This document shows positions 35,142 through 48,036 of a stretch of DNA of 64,000 bases, piece by piece (the stretch's first letter is position 1; each line of letters begins with the position of its first letter). The stretch is from Malus domestica (taxonomy: Eukaryota; Streptophyta; Magnoliopsida; Rosales; Rosaceae): NCBI RefSeq assembly GCF_042453785.1, contig NC_091673.1, positions 2,859,501 to 2,923,500 of the forward strand, written 5' to 3'. The notes under the pieces are model-generated. The model saw nothing but the letters and a program-made list of their open reading frames with translations. It did not search any database and was not told where the DNA came from. Position numbers and translations under genes: made by a program.

Positions 35142-36067
35142 ATGTACAAAGAGAAACCAGTTCTTGTAAAGTATGTCCTGTCTCAAGCGAAGCAACACAA
35201 AATTAAGATTACTGGGTTAAGATTAGTGGCTTCCTCGTTTTGCTCCCTCGGTTACACAAAACATGCAACGTTTTTGAGATTTGATCAGAGGAAGGTTTTG
35301 CTGGTTTGTTGAACTGGATGTTCTAGAACTTTTTTGTGTAATTGGTGCCTATAGCCTATAGGATTGCAACTTTTTAATGGATTTCTCCTACAAAATATAT
35401 GAAACTTGTACATTATATGACGGTGTGACAGACACACTAAATGATTACTCAAACTCACGCTTCACTGCTGCTTTTGGTTTTTGGCTTCTGTTCACCGTAA
35501 TTGTGAAGAAAAAAAAACTAATTTTAATGTGTTTACCAAACACTAAAAAATACCAACTTTTATAACTGTATTTTTTAGAAGCTGTACCAAAATGGTACTA
35601 AAACGAGTCATCTGGCCAGACATCGGTTAGAGATGGCCTAAGTACTTCACGCCATACTTCACGAAAGCACTTCTTTAAGCATATTTTAATAGAAAAAAAT
35701 TTAAAGAGAGGATTCAAATTATATTTTAAACTAATTTAAATTGAAAATTATGCTATTTTCGGCCAATGCAAGTGCAACTAATTTGGTTTCATTCTTTGGT
35801 AATCCAATGACCCAAAATTAGAATAATAATACTAAAAAATTGCGTTTACTTAGAAATTAGAAGGAAAAAAGTAGTAATTATTAATTAAATTTCATGTTGT
35901 TGTGGGTGAGCCCGTGGCAAGTGGCGGCATAAAATCCATTTGAATTTTTTAAAGAATTTAATTTAAATTAATAATAAAGTAATCAACTTTGCGCTTCAAT
36001 CGACTTCCAGGTTCTCTCTCTCTCTCTCTCTCAGACCTGAATTGTCAATTTATATACATATTTTCAG
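35142..36067. other. 3' UTR of BRO1-like gene and intergenic DNA
   Basis: The first few hundred bases look like 3' UTR. A CT microsatellite at 36013-36032 precedes the pseudogene. No convincing first exon of the following pseudogene is seen. Confidence 0.5.
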
Positions 36068-37912
36068 GACTGGTAGGGTTGTTTCCGCTGTGGTTTCTGC
36101 GGAAAACGCAGTTCAATCGAGCTTCTCTGGCACTGATGGGTTGAAGCTCACTTATTTGGAGGTGGGTTTTCAATTTTGTTATCAGTACTTCTTAAATTTG
36201 ATTAATTTTGGGTATTTTATTTTATTAAATATGTAAATAAATTTTTACTTTTAGGGGAAATAATTGGTTGTGCACTTGGTGCGATGGCAAGTGCCTTCGC
36301 CCATGAGCGGTAGGTCTCGGGTTCGAGACTTGGGAGCAGCCTCTCCATAAATGGGGGTAAGGCTAGCCGACATTCACCTCTCCCAGACCATGCGTAAAGC
36401 GGGAGCCTTGTGCACTGGGTACGACTTTTTTTTATGGAAATAATTGGTTGTGGGATGTGGGTGGGGCGAAAATATTGGTGGATCCAATTTTGGTGGGTAA
36501 TTTGGATTTTGGAATCCCCTGGCTTTATGATGCTGCCAAGAAGTTTTTGAAGAATTTCCAGGTACTCCTTTAGTTCCAAATACAATTTTCTGAAGTGAAT
36601 TGCCTTCGATTTTCCGTTTTAATTACGCAAATGTTGCTATTATTTTGTAGAATGTTGTGGAGTTGATAGGCCTGTTTTGATTGGGTTTGCAACTTTAGTG
36701 CAGCTAAGTGATATTCCAGAAGTTGATTGCTTGCTTATTACCCAAAGCCTTGATATCACTGCCATTTGAAGACGTTAAAGCCCCTCTCCGAGAAGTACCC
36801 GAATCTTAGAGTTATAGCTACACCAAATGCTGAGGCCTTGTTGGATCCCCTTTTCAGCAATGTAAGTATGGAACTAGTGTTTCCTTTTCTGACTGCACAA
36901 ACATTTCATGCCAAAGTCATATGTTTCGTAACAACTGAAGTTACCGAATCTTAATGCCATTTGGTTCAACTTGGCTCAATTGTTTCTGAAACTTGCAATA
37001 CCGGCGTTCAAGATAACTTAAGTTCAGAAGCATAATGGCGTATTCTCTATTTCTATTTGAGATTTACGCTAATGCTTTAAGGTCACGTATTTAGAACCTG
37101 GTCAGAGCTCTGTCATTGAGGCAAGAAATGGTTCTACAGTCAAAGTTCAGGCCACCGCAGGGCCAGTTCTAGGTCCTCCTTGGCAGCGCCCTGAAAATGG
37201 GTAAGGTTTTGCTTTTCGATCGCCATTGTGACAAACGTGAATTCCATTTTCAAGGGACGCTACAGCTCTTTTCTGGTGTAATATGACTTGTAGTCTATAT
37301 AGTTGAGCGGATTTTAACTAGATGTTATCTTTTATATAATATGTGACCAGATATCTTGTCATCACTCCAGAAGGAAAAAGTACACTTTACTATGAACCCC
37401 ATTGTGTATACAACACAAGTTCACTGGAGAGCAAAAGGGCTGACATTGTTATCACACCGGTCATAAAGCAGCTTCTGCCTTACCTTGGTCTCAGGACAAG
37501 AAGATGCACTTCAACTTGCAAAGCTGCTGAATGCCAAGTTCAAATTCTATTTACCTTAATACTAACATGTTGATGTAGATAAGGATTGTTTTATTGGACG
37601 CGTATCAACGCCTTTGTTTTACATTTTGTAGGGTCATTGTCCCGATGACAAATGGGGACTTGGATGCCAAGGGGCTTCTTCCTAGTTTAGTTTCGGCTGA
37701 AGGAACAGTCGAATCATTCAAGGTTGTTTTCTTCTTCTCATGGTATTTTTGTTGTGGTGAAGTATTAAGATTTTTTCCTGCAATATTATGACAATTGAAG
37801 ATGTGGTTATATTATGCAGGAACTTTTGTCCAAGGAATTACCAGATGCACAGGTACTGCAGCCAACTCCTGGTGTCCCGTTACAAATCCCGCTACGTCCA
37901 AATCTTCCGTGA
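36068..37912 (+). pseudogene. Metallo-beta-lactamase-fold hydrolase (At1g29700-like), pseudogene
   Basis: Recognisable exons on the plus strand: 36068-36161, 36255-36561 (split by a SINE), 36704-36861, 37082-37200, about 37351-37540, about 37632-37722 and about 37820-37912. They encode pieces such as GLKLTYLE, KILVDPILVGNLDFGIPWLY, EVDCLLITQSLD, LRVIATPNAEALLDPLFSN, GPVLGPPWQRPENG, YYEPHC, RADIVITPVIKQLLP and KELPDAQVLQPTPG, in the order of the plastid-predicted hydrolase At1g29700. Damage: a SINE in the second exon; loss of one base at about 36760 inside the zinc-binding phrase (expected LDDHCH), which gives an early stop; and a second frame change near 37490 before the expected LVSGQED region. 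No start exon with transit peptide was found. I infer a dead gene; splice sites are still mostly good, so the loss is fairly recent. Confidence 0.85.
36273..36435 (+). mobile_element. tRNA-derived SINE (Au-like) inside a pseudogene exon
   Basis: A 163-bp insertion flanked by the exact 17-bp duplication ggaaataattggttgtg (36256-36272 and 36436-36452). It has a box A-like TGGCAAGTGCC, a box B GGTTCGAGACT near 36319, the phrase CCTCTCCATAAATGGGGG, the 3' part GTGCACTGGGTACGAC and a terminal T-rich tail, which are features of Au-type plant SINEs. The exact long duplication suggests a fairly recent event. It splits an exon of the hydrolase. Confidence 0.93.
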
Positions 37913-38130
37913 TATGTTTTCTGCAGATATACAGACACTGTAGCTCACTGAAAATATGTACACATCTCATCAAATTCGTAATTTGTAAATGGCTTTATTT
38001 TACTGATACAAATCCATTGTTTCACTTTTAATCTGTCTTCAAATGCAACTCCCAATGGGCTTCGCCTCTGAGTTACATAAAGTGAACAAAATTCCACTTG
38101 GAATAGCTTTTCGGACAAGTGGAGGCCCAA
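37913..38130. other. 3' flank of the hydrolase pseudogene
   Basis: Probable former 3' UTR with nothing further recognisable. Confidence 0.4.
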
Positions 38131-38649
38131 TACTCTTGTTACAACTTTTGCTAGTAGTGGATCGATGGCACTTTAAAAATGACATGCTTACCAATTAGCT
38201 TTTTTCAACAAACGATAAGATAATTTACATTAACTTATGGAGAGAAGAATTTGAAAATGGAACCTCGGGTGCAAGGGCAAGTGGTCTTAACCAACTAAGT
38301 TACAATCACTTGCCCAACTAGCTATTTTGTTTAGTAAAGTTTTTTCTTCAAATTTTAATGGAGTGTCAAACTGATACTACATGTTACACATACTCTTGTT
38401 ACAACTTTTGCTAGTAGTGGATCGATGGCACTTTAAAAATGACATGCTTACCAATTAACTTTTTCAACAAACGATAAGATAATTTACATTAACTTATGGA
38501 GAGAAGAATTTGAAAATGGAACCTCGGGTGCAAGGACAAGTGGTCTTAACCAACTAAGTTACAATCACTTGCCCAACTAGCTATTTCGTTTAGTAAAGTT
38601 TTTTCTTCAAATTTTAAAGGAGTGTCAAACTGATACTACATGTTACACA
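38131..38649. repeat. 260-bp tandem duplication
   Basis: Copy 1 is 38131-38390 and copy 2 is 38391-38649. They differ at only a handful of positions. Each copy contains a tRNA-like phrase cctcgggtgcaagg, perhaps an old SINE fragment. The high identity means the duplication is recent. Confidence 0.93.
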
Positions 38650-40276
38650 ACTCAAAATCTACACGAATATAGGATCTTATATGCACGGATAATGCATTTA
38701 ATGTATTTTTGTTCATGTTTTGACAAATGATATGTCAATGATTATTTACATGTTTTATATCATTTTGTGTGTCGAAAAGTTTGTGGGTTGACAAGAACAC
38801 AACCCAAATATAAAAATGGGTAAATGCGACCATAACCCGTTGCTATCCCTAAAAGAGGTCGCAATTAAACAAAGAATAATGGAAAATACACATAGAATGG
38901 ATCAAATATGATTGTAGTTTCCATAAAACAAACCAGTAATGAATTTGGACGAGTTGGCGTCCTTGATCAGGAGAGACTGAACCATTCCATGAAATTGCAC
39001 CAAGCTATACATATATGCATTTGGTCTTGTTTGTGTCCACAAGGGGATGAACATCTCATCGCAGCAAGTATTGACTTGCTAAGTTAGATTTACGAGGCCT
39101 ACAAGTTCATATATAATAACTGCATCATATAAATTAACAAGTTATAAGCGTGTGACGGTGTGAGTGACTATCGACAATTGATGCATTATGAGTTCCACTC
39201 GCATTAACGACAAAGAATCAAGTCACTAAGTGTCGGCAAGGCCCCAAGCTCTTCTAAAAGAGCTTCGTGTGATGCATGGGATGGGGTGGCACCAACCAAC
39301 CCCAGCGTTTTGTATGTCCTGATAATCCAAAGAGGTCTCTGATATTGTTCCTTCATGGTGTTGCTGGCAACCACATCAGGCAGCTAGCCAGCACATCAAT
39401 TTGGACTTGTACCCCGATCAACAGCCACCTCACTTGTAATATTCACTTCGATCGGAATATCATTTGGGTCGACTTCATACTGTAATATTCGAACAAATAA
39501 AGGACAAATTAAGCTGTTAAAGATCTATATATGTAAACAAAAGACTATATGCGTATATATTTATTGGCAAGAGACACATCAAAATGACAGTATATTCACG
39601 TCGTCGAAGTCTTTGACATTGAGAGGGTGGAAGTTGGATAATAATGTAGTTTACCGGTGTCGAAGTCAAATGGAAACTGCATGTATGCCATGTAATATTC
39701 ATGCAATTATATCAAATTTTGGCACCTAGCTAGATATACCGTATATCAAATATTTCTGTTTTCATTTGCAATGTGCATGGAAGATGGAATTCACCCATCT
39801 ATTCAAGCAGGAAAGTGTCGAAAGAAAAAAAAGTTTTCATTGATAGTCTGGGATTGATATTTAATCTCTCCATCATATCCACCGTTCAACTTAGAGAGAG
39901 AGAGAGAGAGAGAGAGTTAGTTCTGCATGATTCATGCAGGTAATAAAATATGAGCAATTCACCCAATTAACAATTATGCATGCCTTTGGTATGGGAATGG
40001 ACAAAATTTGTAATCTTGGGCATATTTGATAAGGTAACTAGAATATGCTTGGGAATATTTCAAGTGATGGTGATCTCATCAGTCAAAATTCTATTTATTA
40101 AGATGATAAACATTATACAACTTGAGAATAGTAAGCAAAAATACCGTCGAATATATGCTCAATATCCTCTTTACAAACCAGAAAACGACTTTAGCATTGA
40201 TTGCTTAATTCTTACCATTCTAATTTAATAAACAGCAAGAGGCACTTGGCCTTAGATTCCCCTGAAGGGACACACA

Positions 40277-40335
<59 letters not shown>

Positions 40336-42005
40336 TTTACTTGGACTTATCCTCCACAACTCACCTTCCAATTCCAAGCATCCATACCATAGCCCATGCC
40401 CATTTTCTAGAACACCTTTGACGATGTTCCTAAACTGATCAATATTTCTTTTGCGTGCTTGAAAATACAAATAAATCTTGTACTTCTTCTGGAAAATCTG
40501 ATATGTGGCTTTATGTCGGTCATGCTAAAAGACTTCTAGGGTTTTTGTTGTTCCTTTAAAAATTTTGATCACTCGAGAAAGATCAAGCGTTGCTTGAGTG
40601 AATTCGAGTGTGGTTATTATCTAACAAAAACTAGGGTTTTAGTTTTCCAAATCCCACAACACGAAAACTGGTCAATGGATGATGACGTTTATTTGTGTCT
40701 TTTGGCTCTAAATACACAAATAATTTTGTCACTAAAGATCGAGTTGTTTATTTTCTTTATTTGCTGTGTTGTCATTGATCGTAAGGAACAAGTTTGCTTT
40801 TTGTGTCAATATGTAAAGGCATGCTAAGTTCATCTGCTCTGCAAAGACCCCTTTAAATCCTAAAATAATACACGACCTAGAGCAAAAAAGAAAAACAATA
40901 AAGAAGAACATGAAAGCTTCATCGACATCTGATCAGAAACCCTAGACTTTTAGACAGACGTGACCTTCGTTATAAATTATTGTCCCACATCAAACCGCAT
41001 ATACGACTTCCCATCTGTGATCGAGCTGTGAATTATTTGTATGCCAGTTATGTTATGAAAAAATGAGGCCCCACATGAACCAATTAGCCTCAATTAATTA
41101 ATCTGACCTAATTATCTAATCCGATCTAGTCTTTCTTTATTCATATGATGGAATCTTCGACAAGTCAAGATTCTTGAGGATCAGAATACCCTCCCGATTG
41201 GTACTTCTCCGGAAAGATAAGTTTAAAAGTGGAGAAGCAAATTTCATTTTCTATAAATATTTGAAAATTATTAAAATTAAAATTAATGTGTCTAAGTTAC
41301 ATAGTCCTACGGTCCAATATATTCCTCTTCATTTGTAAATGAAATGTCTTAAATCAAGTTCTCGTCAAATACGAATTGGAACCAAATTAACATGGCTATC
41401 TTGTTGTGAGGCTCAATCTGCTGTCCATAATACAATGGAATATCCGAATGTGAACGACCGTAATGGTGTAGTTACATATTTATTTTGTTTTCTTGTATAC
41501 AAAATAATTGAATCGCAATGAAAGTAGCTCCAATTACACCTTGTCTTCGGTGTTTTTTGTATTGACACACACAAAAAATGATAAACATTTTCGGGGGCGT
41601 AGCTAGTCGTACATGCATTCCTAAATCCGCCACGTTTTTCTAAAAGAAGATAGTCACCGTCGGTGCTTATGTGCAGAAGATCTTAAGGGTTGATCAAGAT
41701 GACGAGATTTAATTTAAGTCGATGTCTTATTGTGGACGTGAACATTGTGCGTAATTATGTTGTCATTAAGCTAATCTAAATGGGTGTTTAGAATTATCAC
41801 GCCTTAATTTGTAGTTTAGAATGAAAGGTTTTGGTGATCTGTACAAAGTATAGGTCAAATATTAAGGACAAGATCTAGAAATTAGAGATTTGCATTATTG
41901 TTCATCTTATTAAGTTACATATGCCCCAATGAAATTATTGACCCTTCATGATTTTCTGAAACTTATCTTTAACCATAGGAATTTGGAACAGTCAAATACA
42001 TGTTA
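38650..42005. other. Gene-free intergenic stretch
   Basis: AT-rich DNA without a supported gene. It contains a (GA)n tract at 39894-39917 and a long (CT)n tract at 40279-40332. Open frames of 60-80 codons here show no family resemblance and no splice context. Confidence 0.5.
40271..40332. repeat. (CA)n(CT)n microsatellite
   Basis: Four CA units followed by about 27 CT units. Likely polymorphic. Confidence 0.95.
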
Positions 42006-42014
42006 CAATTTCTT

Positions 42015-42216
42015 GGAATAGGATCCTCTTCGGATTCACTTTGTGAGGATCTTAGGAATTTCCACATCCTAGTCGTTCATCGTACATCGTACGATCAATT
42101 TTTGTCAGTAGCTATATGTAATTAATTTTAAATAAAAAAAAGTCAAATGATTTCTGACTGCACGATACACGATGAAAAGCTAAGATATGAAGATCCTGCG
42201 GATGGGATCCAATTCC
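42015..42216. mobile_element. Mutator-like MITE, family A (copy 4)
   Basis: A 202-bp foldback element flanked by the exact 9-bp duplication CAATTTCTT (42006-42014 and 42217-42225). Ends are GGAATAGGATCC and, inverted, GGAATTGGATCC. The core 'cgttcatcgtacatcgtacg ... cacgatacacgatgaa' is the family hairpin. Confidence 0.85.
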
Positions 42217-42225
42217 CAATTTCTT

Positions 42226-43665
42226 TTCAAATGATCAGCATAACTTTTATTCAAAGGGATTTACATTTTTTAATAAAATGTATACTGGTTGCGGAGCTTA
42301 TTAAAATTGAACTTCAACGATCTCTATTTTTTTATAAGTTTTTATTGACAGACCATTCTTGCAAAAAATCATCTTAATCTGAAACTATTTACTCATTGAA
42401 TTATAAAGATGAAATTTTAATGTTTCTTGAACATAATATTCGTCAAATTTTTCAAACTCAATTAGATCTCTAACCATTTCCGATTTGGCAATACTTGCAA
42501 GGATAATCCATAAAGTGCAACATGAAAATAAACTGATCGGATCGTTGAAGTTCGAAACATGAAATGGGCCCCACATGACGTGTTGATATGTCACCGTCTC
42601 ACTAATAATTTTTTCCGTCCAGAAAAGTTATCCAGATCTAGCTTATCCATAACTCAAACTTGATATGTGGTGGATTTGTTAGAAAACATTTTACATATGT
42701 GAACACATGTTTTCCATGTACATCCACCAAACCATTAAATTTCATCATTATTTTTCTTCCCTGGTGCGAAGGAACAAGGAACAATCGCATGAGGCCCAGT
42801 CTCCACGCAACCACATTTTCTATGATTAATTTGTGGGCAACAATGGCCGAACAGGAGGTTTGAGTAGATCTGCAACATCTGTGATTTTCCTTATTTTCTT
42901 GGGTAGGAAGATTTCTCGTGGGTCAAGATTCTTGCGTTGCCATTTTTATATTTTTTTGGTAGACTTTGACGCAAAGAAGAGTACTATTCCACTTCCTCTT
43001 TGTCATTTGTCAATAAAGCTATAACTCCCTCTTCAAGTCATATATACCTTTCACCAAACCTTAAGCCAGTTGGACAAATTCAGATGTGGAAAATTAGCCA
43101 CTAGTAAAAGTAACTCACAAATGGGGTAATTATCACGTAAACAACACGTTGAGTTCACAAAATGCATTATTGTTACGTGATAAAACCGAACTCTGATATC
43201 AATTATTAAGAACCAATGAATAGAATTTGCCTCTAAAAACCGACTTTAAGCATATGATTCGAAAGAATTTTTAAATCGTGTCAAGATAACAACTGTTTTT
43301 ACAATATATATTGTCCTCGCATCCAGATAATTCAAACATAAAATCACCTCCAAAGTCGTACATATTCATTACACTTTCATATTCAATGTCAGCTGAAAAA
43401 CATCTATAGGATATAACAAACAATATAACATTAACATTATTTTTGGTCTTGCCCTCCAAATTCTGTATATAACTTATTCAAATTCAAAACTTCTACTGTC
43501 GCTGTCCCTCGTATCCAACACCTCTACATCTTCATACTTCGTAAACAACAGGAGGGAACAACAAAACAGGGTAAGAAACAAAGGTCAGAATAATGGGTGT
43601 GGTGGTAAATCAGAAACGACTTTCTACAAGGCTGGTTACAAAAATTTTACACCATTCTCACAAAT
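42226..43665. other. Intergenic DNA and 3' flank of the HHO gene
   Basis: No gene seen. The last few hundred bases probably hold the 3' UTR of the GARP factor that ends at 43666. Confidence 0.5.
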
Positions 43666-45376
43666 TTAAAACGCAGGGGATGGAGGGGTGTGAGGGGAGG
43701 ATGATGTAGCGGTCGAATTGGAGTGACCGCGGCCTTCGTTGTGGCTGACCCTTTCGTCTGAATGAGAGGGTTCGGGTTGCTTTAGCCGCAGTCTTTGGAC
43801 TGGTGGTGAGACCTGTGTGACAGCAGGAGTTGAAGCCACAGGTGCATATATTCCATTATTGGCTGCCTCCCCGGAAGCAGTGGTTGCTGCCACTGCTGCG
43901 TAGTCCTGGGGTGGCACCCAAATGCCTCCCACAACCACAAATTGTGGTGCTTGTGCGGCGTTGTTGTTGCCGCGAATTGTTGGAGTCGGTCTTCTAGTGT
44001 GTAAACGATATTTCTGCAAACAACGAAAGACGATTGAAATTAGGCTCTGCAGAATCAGCTAAAAAATTCACAATTTATTGTTGATCGGACAAGACAATGC
44101 ATGCTTCTTATGTGCCTATGTTTTAAAGGACATCCACTCTTGCTTGCACATAGAGAGGCACCTATACTGATGAATTAAAACAGATAGATAATCACATATA
44201 CAAACCTGCAAATGGCTTTTGACTTCATCATTAGTAAGTCCATCAACCTTCATTAACTCTCTAATTTGTTTGGGTGTAGCAGCTGAAAGAAAAAACCAAT
44301 CACATAGCACATCAAACACACATCCAATACAATCCAATCCAACATGCATCCAACCATATTAAATAACATATCCAACTAAATTAATCCCAATTCCATACCA
44401 TGTGAACCACCAAGCTGTTGAAGAGCATTTAAGAACCGGCGGTGCAATTCCGGCGACCAGTTCCGCCTTTGTTTCCTCTGACCCAGTCCATCTTTCTCTT
44501 CTTTCTTGTTGTTTTCACCACTGCCTCCGCTCACGGTGTCCGTGGTAGAACTAGTCGCCGCAGCCGAGGAAGGTTGTTTAGCCACCGGTACACTAGTCTT
44601 CCCAATGCTTTTCTCCTTTTGGAAAGGCTGAAAAGCACCCCCATTTCTATTTACCTCCATAACCAAAGCCTTCCTAGGCAATTCCTGCAATGACCCAACA
44701 CCCCAAAAATTAATACTTTCCTACTCTTTCACCTCAAATTTTCTCGGCAACTAAACAAAAGGGCAGTCACAAAATTCACCAAAGTTGATAAAGGTAGAGT
44801 CTTTTTTGTACCTCCTTGAGTGGTGCATCTGGGGTTGTATTCCAAAGCTGTACAGATCTAAGCCAATCTGATTTTTTCTTATCACCTCCTGCAATCTTAT
44901 CATCCTTCTCATTGTCCTTAGCCTCCTGAGACTCGTGCACTTCATCGTCCTCACTATCAGAAGATGAAGTCCTTTTTAATGGAATAAATTCCTCAAAAAC
45001 ATGCCCCTCACTCGAAGTCTGCTGAGAACACTCAGATTGTCCATGCATATAATCTGCGGTTGTATCTGAAACCGGCTGCTTGCACCTCTCAATAGCTGCA
45101 AAAATACCCAGAAAAACCCAAATCAGAAAACACAAAACCAGAACAAACCCACAAAAATTCAAGCAAAAGAAACGAACTTTCCGACCTAGAACACAAAAAT
45201 TAAGCTAAAAATTGATAAGGGTCTGTGTCGTCTGCAGTACCTTGAGTGACAAGCTCGAAGCAGAGAGGGAGCTCTCTCTGAAAAACTTGAATCTTATGCC
45301 TCTCCTCCTCCAAAGCCTTGACATACTCACGGAAACCTAGCTTTGAAGAAGCCTGCATTTCCTCTGTGGACTCCAT
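43666..45376 (-). CDS. HRS1/HHO (NIGT1-type) GARP transcription repressor
   Basis: Five GT-AG exons on the minus strand (45241-45376, 44812-45095, 44399-44684, 44206-44282, 43666-44013) join in frame to 376 residues. The N-terminus has the family's hydrophobic/helical box ([25 protein letters not shown] phrase, residues 15-39, then LVTQAIE). [10 protein letters not shown] follows near 127-136. The single GARP/Myb-like DNA-binding domain spans about 211-268 ([54 protein letters not shown]), followed by [14 protein letters not shown] and a low-complexity tail. Family members act in the nucleus as nitrate-induced repressors of nitrogen- and phosphate-starvation genes. Overall sequence suits HHO2/HHO3; the neighbours (BRO1, WIP, AOC) match HRS1. 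The start was chosen at MESTEEM. Confidence 0.93.
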
Positions 45377-46205
45377 AGCTGAAAAGCTTTTGCTTTTCCT
45401 TTATCTTTTCGGTTTCTGGGTTTTTCAGATCTCTGTCTTTATCTGGTCCTTTCCGTGGACTCAGAAATGGGGGTTGAGAATGTAGGATGGGTGAGATTAT
45501 AAGGCAGCAGGTGGGTGTGCGGGTGTGGGTGTCCAGCGCATAGATAGAAACGAACAAGGAGAATTGGGGCAAATGAGAGCTTCTTCTCAAAGACGCATAT
45601 GGGATCCAAGCAGAATCACAAAACGGAATAATCCACAAATTAGAATTAGAAACCCTAAAAAAGGAACAAAAGATTGAATTTTTAAGGCCTTTTAGAGAGA
45701 GAGAGAGAGAGAGAGATGTCGAGGTCGTGCCGTCGCGTACAACGAATCTGTCGGAGGTTGAATATTCGATGGTATTCGCATTTGATTCGCTTTTCTATGC
45801 CTATCCTGTGGGCTGGCGCTGACGTCACCGCCCTTGGCACCTAATCTTCTTTTATTGGTGCGGAGAGCGTGCTTCACAAGCGTTCCCACGACGCGTGTGA
45901 TTAGGCGTCAATGGACGTGGCCCTTCACGTCCTCTGAGGGCCAACTGCTATCCATCCCCATCCACACTGCCGTCTGTTTACGCTACGTTTCATCATTACT
46001 GCACCCACGCGCTTCGGTCAGTCGCTGGCCAATGGGATTCTGAAACGTTCATATTCTCAGACGGATCGAGAATATGCATCCCGGGATTCTGGATGGGCGG
46101 CGATTCCATGGAGCTGCGCGTTCAGATTCGGCAGACGGCTTTATATTGGTTGGGCTGCGAATAAAATGGATCCTCACAAAATAGGCCCACTAAACTTCAT
46201 AATTC
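45377..46205. other. HHO upstream region
   Basis: Probable 5' UTR and promoter of the HHO gene. A (GA)n tract of about 12 units lies at 45694-45716 and the next 400 bp are unusually GC-rich for this window. No gene supported. Confidence 0.5.
45694..45716. repeat. (GA)n microsatellite upstream of HHO gene
   Basis: About 12 GA units some 320 bp above the HHO start codon. Such tracts are common in plant promoters and leaders. Confidence 0.9.
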
Positions 46206-46210
46206 CTCAA

Positions 46211-46653
46211 GGAGATGTTTGTTTGCCCTCACTAAGTGGGATTGGACTGAACAGAACTAGCTGTTAGTCTAATACCGTGTTTGTTCCATGCTGGGACTAA
46301 CATTAATGAGACTAAAGGGGACTAGCATGAACAAAACCCTTCACTAAGAGCTCTTAGCGAGACCCCCCAATAACTATGGGACTAGCTAAGACTATCCTCT
46401 CCCGTCTTCGTCATGCTCAACAATCACTCCCGATAAACTCCTCGTCATCTCCGGTCACCTAGATCATAATAAAATATTAATAATTTATATATTAAATAAT
46501 ATAATATTAGAATTTGTTATTATCCAGCTTCTTAATCCAACACTGCATCAAACGCTTCACTAAGTTAGTCCAGCTTAGTCTAGTCTAAGTCAGTCCAACT
46601 TAGTCCTTGAAACTAGTTCAGTCCGAGATAGTCCGGCGCAACAAACGCTCCCT
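46211..46653. mobile_element. hAT-like MITE
   Basis: About 440 bp between ggagatgtttgtttgcc and the inverted gcgcaacaaacgctcc. The inner sides repeat 'agtctaatac/ggactaac' and 'gtccagcttagtctagtc' motifs in opposite orientation. The target duplication was not resolved, so the superfamily is tentative. Confidence 0.5.
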
Positions 46654-46815
46654 AAGAATCTTAATGAAATTTTTTCAGTACTGTTCACTTTTTAATGTTA
46701 ATGATATTTTTACCTTTAAAAGTTACTTTTGCTATTATTCACTTACACTTTGATTTTGTCATTTTTATTAAAACTAAAGTTCTTGAGGACTTTTCATTAG
46801 TTTTCCTTAGTTTCC
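46654..46815. mobile_element. Mutator-like MITE, family B (copy 2, inverted)
   Basis: Reverse-orientation relative of the element at 13544: starts agaatcttaatgaaa and ends ttttcattagttttcct. It abuts the preceding hAT-like MITE. No clear 9-bp duplication. Confidence 0.6.
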
Positions 46816-47897
46816 CTTGGTTATAACATGAGATGTATTTTTTGTCCCCAAAATCAAATATTATGTGCTACGGTAAAATTATGACTTATGTTGAACTAGT
46901 AGTTCTTTCCGTTAAGTTCGTCAAATTCTCCATTAAATTGCAGCAAATGCGAAATTTTGAATAAACATTGCATAGCCCATTGGATATGGCCCTCTAGTCC
47001 CAACATAACCAGCTGAGTTGGTATTTTTTTTTCGCTTAACTTTGATTCTTGAAGTGTTTCCAACTAACGATATCCTTACTTAAAACATGGGGAGTCTTAA
47101 ATTTATGAGGAAAATAAGTAATGTGTATATGATAGAGTTGCTAATTTTTTATGCATTGAATTTCGATTTTTTCTGGACAAATCCATTTTTAGTGAACACA
47201 TGAAGTCAAGAATTAGAATAATTAGATAAACACAGTGTTCTAAAAAAAAGGCCTAGTCGATAGACGGTGGTGAGCCGAGGCGTTTTCTTGCAAATTTGAT
47301 GGGCTCTAGGCTGAGCTAGACAGTTTTTTTTTTTAATGAAATTAAAAAAAAAAAAAAAATCAATCTAAGTCTAAGTGGTTTAAAATTGTGAACTTGTTGT
47401 ACATGTGTCATCCTACAATACTCCTCACTATGGTTATATGGCATATATGCTTAATGTATTTTTAAATTTTGGACTTGTTGGATATTCTTTTTGCATTTTA
47501 TCATTTTTTTATTATCTTATCCATGAATTTCATACAAGTATAATTTTTTGTAAATGTCAATATGCAATTATTTACAAGATATATAATAAATTTACTTAAA
47601 TCCGTCTACGACATCTAGACGCTAGACGTCAACTCAGACTAGTGCTTAACGTTTTTTAAACCTTGAATAAACATGTCATAATGTTATTAAGTATTTGGTA
47701 GCAGGATCAAAAGTGCTTAAAGTTGCCGAACCATGTGATCAACGTGAATGATTCTGATCTTGTGGGGCACTAAATGTAATCAAATCAGCAAGTATAAAAG
47801 TAACCAGATTTTTTTAACTAAAAAAAAAAAGTAACCAAACTTTTTCTTTCCGTCAGTGTTGATGTTGAAAAACAATGGGCTGAGCTTTTAAATTGTA
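46816..47897. other. Intergenic DNA
   Basis: AT-rich with poly(A)/poly(T) runs near 47330-47360 and no gene supported. Confidence 0.5.
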
Positions 47898-48036
47898 AGG
47901 AAAACTAATGAAAAGAGCTTGAAAATTTTGAATTTTAACGATAAGGACAAAATAAAGGACAAAATGAAATTTTTAGTGTAAAAATATGATTTTTTGTTAA
48001 AGTGAACAGTACTATGAGTTTTTCGTTAAAGTTCCT
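47898..48036. mobile_element. Mutator-like MITE, family B (copy 3)
   Basis: A 139-bp element from aggaaaactaatgaaaag to cgttaaagttcct, flanked by the 9-bp repeats taaattgta (47889-47897) and ttaattgta (48037-48045), which differ at one base. Confidence 0.75.

Noticed and set aside
36273-36350. Possible tRNA gene (box A and box B)
   Set aside because: No tRNA cloverleaf; the long direct repeats and tail identify a SINE.
40201-40470. Open frames with Ser-Leu or Arg-Glu runs
   Set aside because: Translation of a CT/GA microsatellite.
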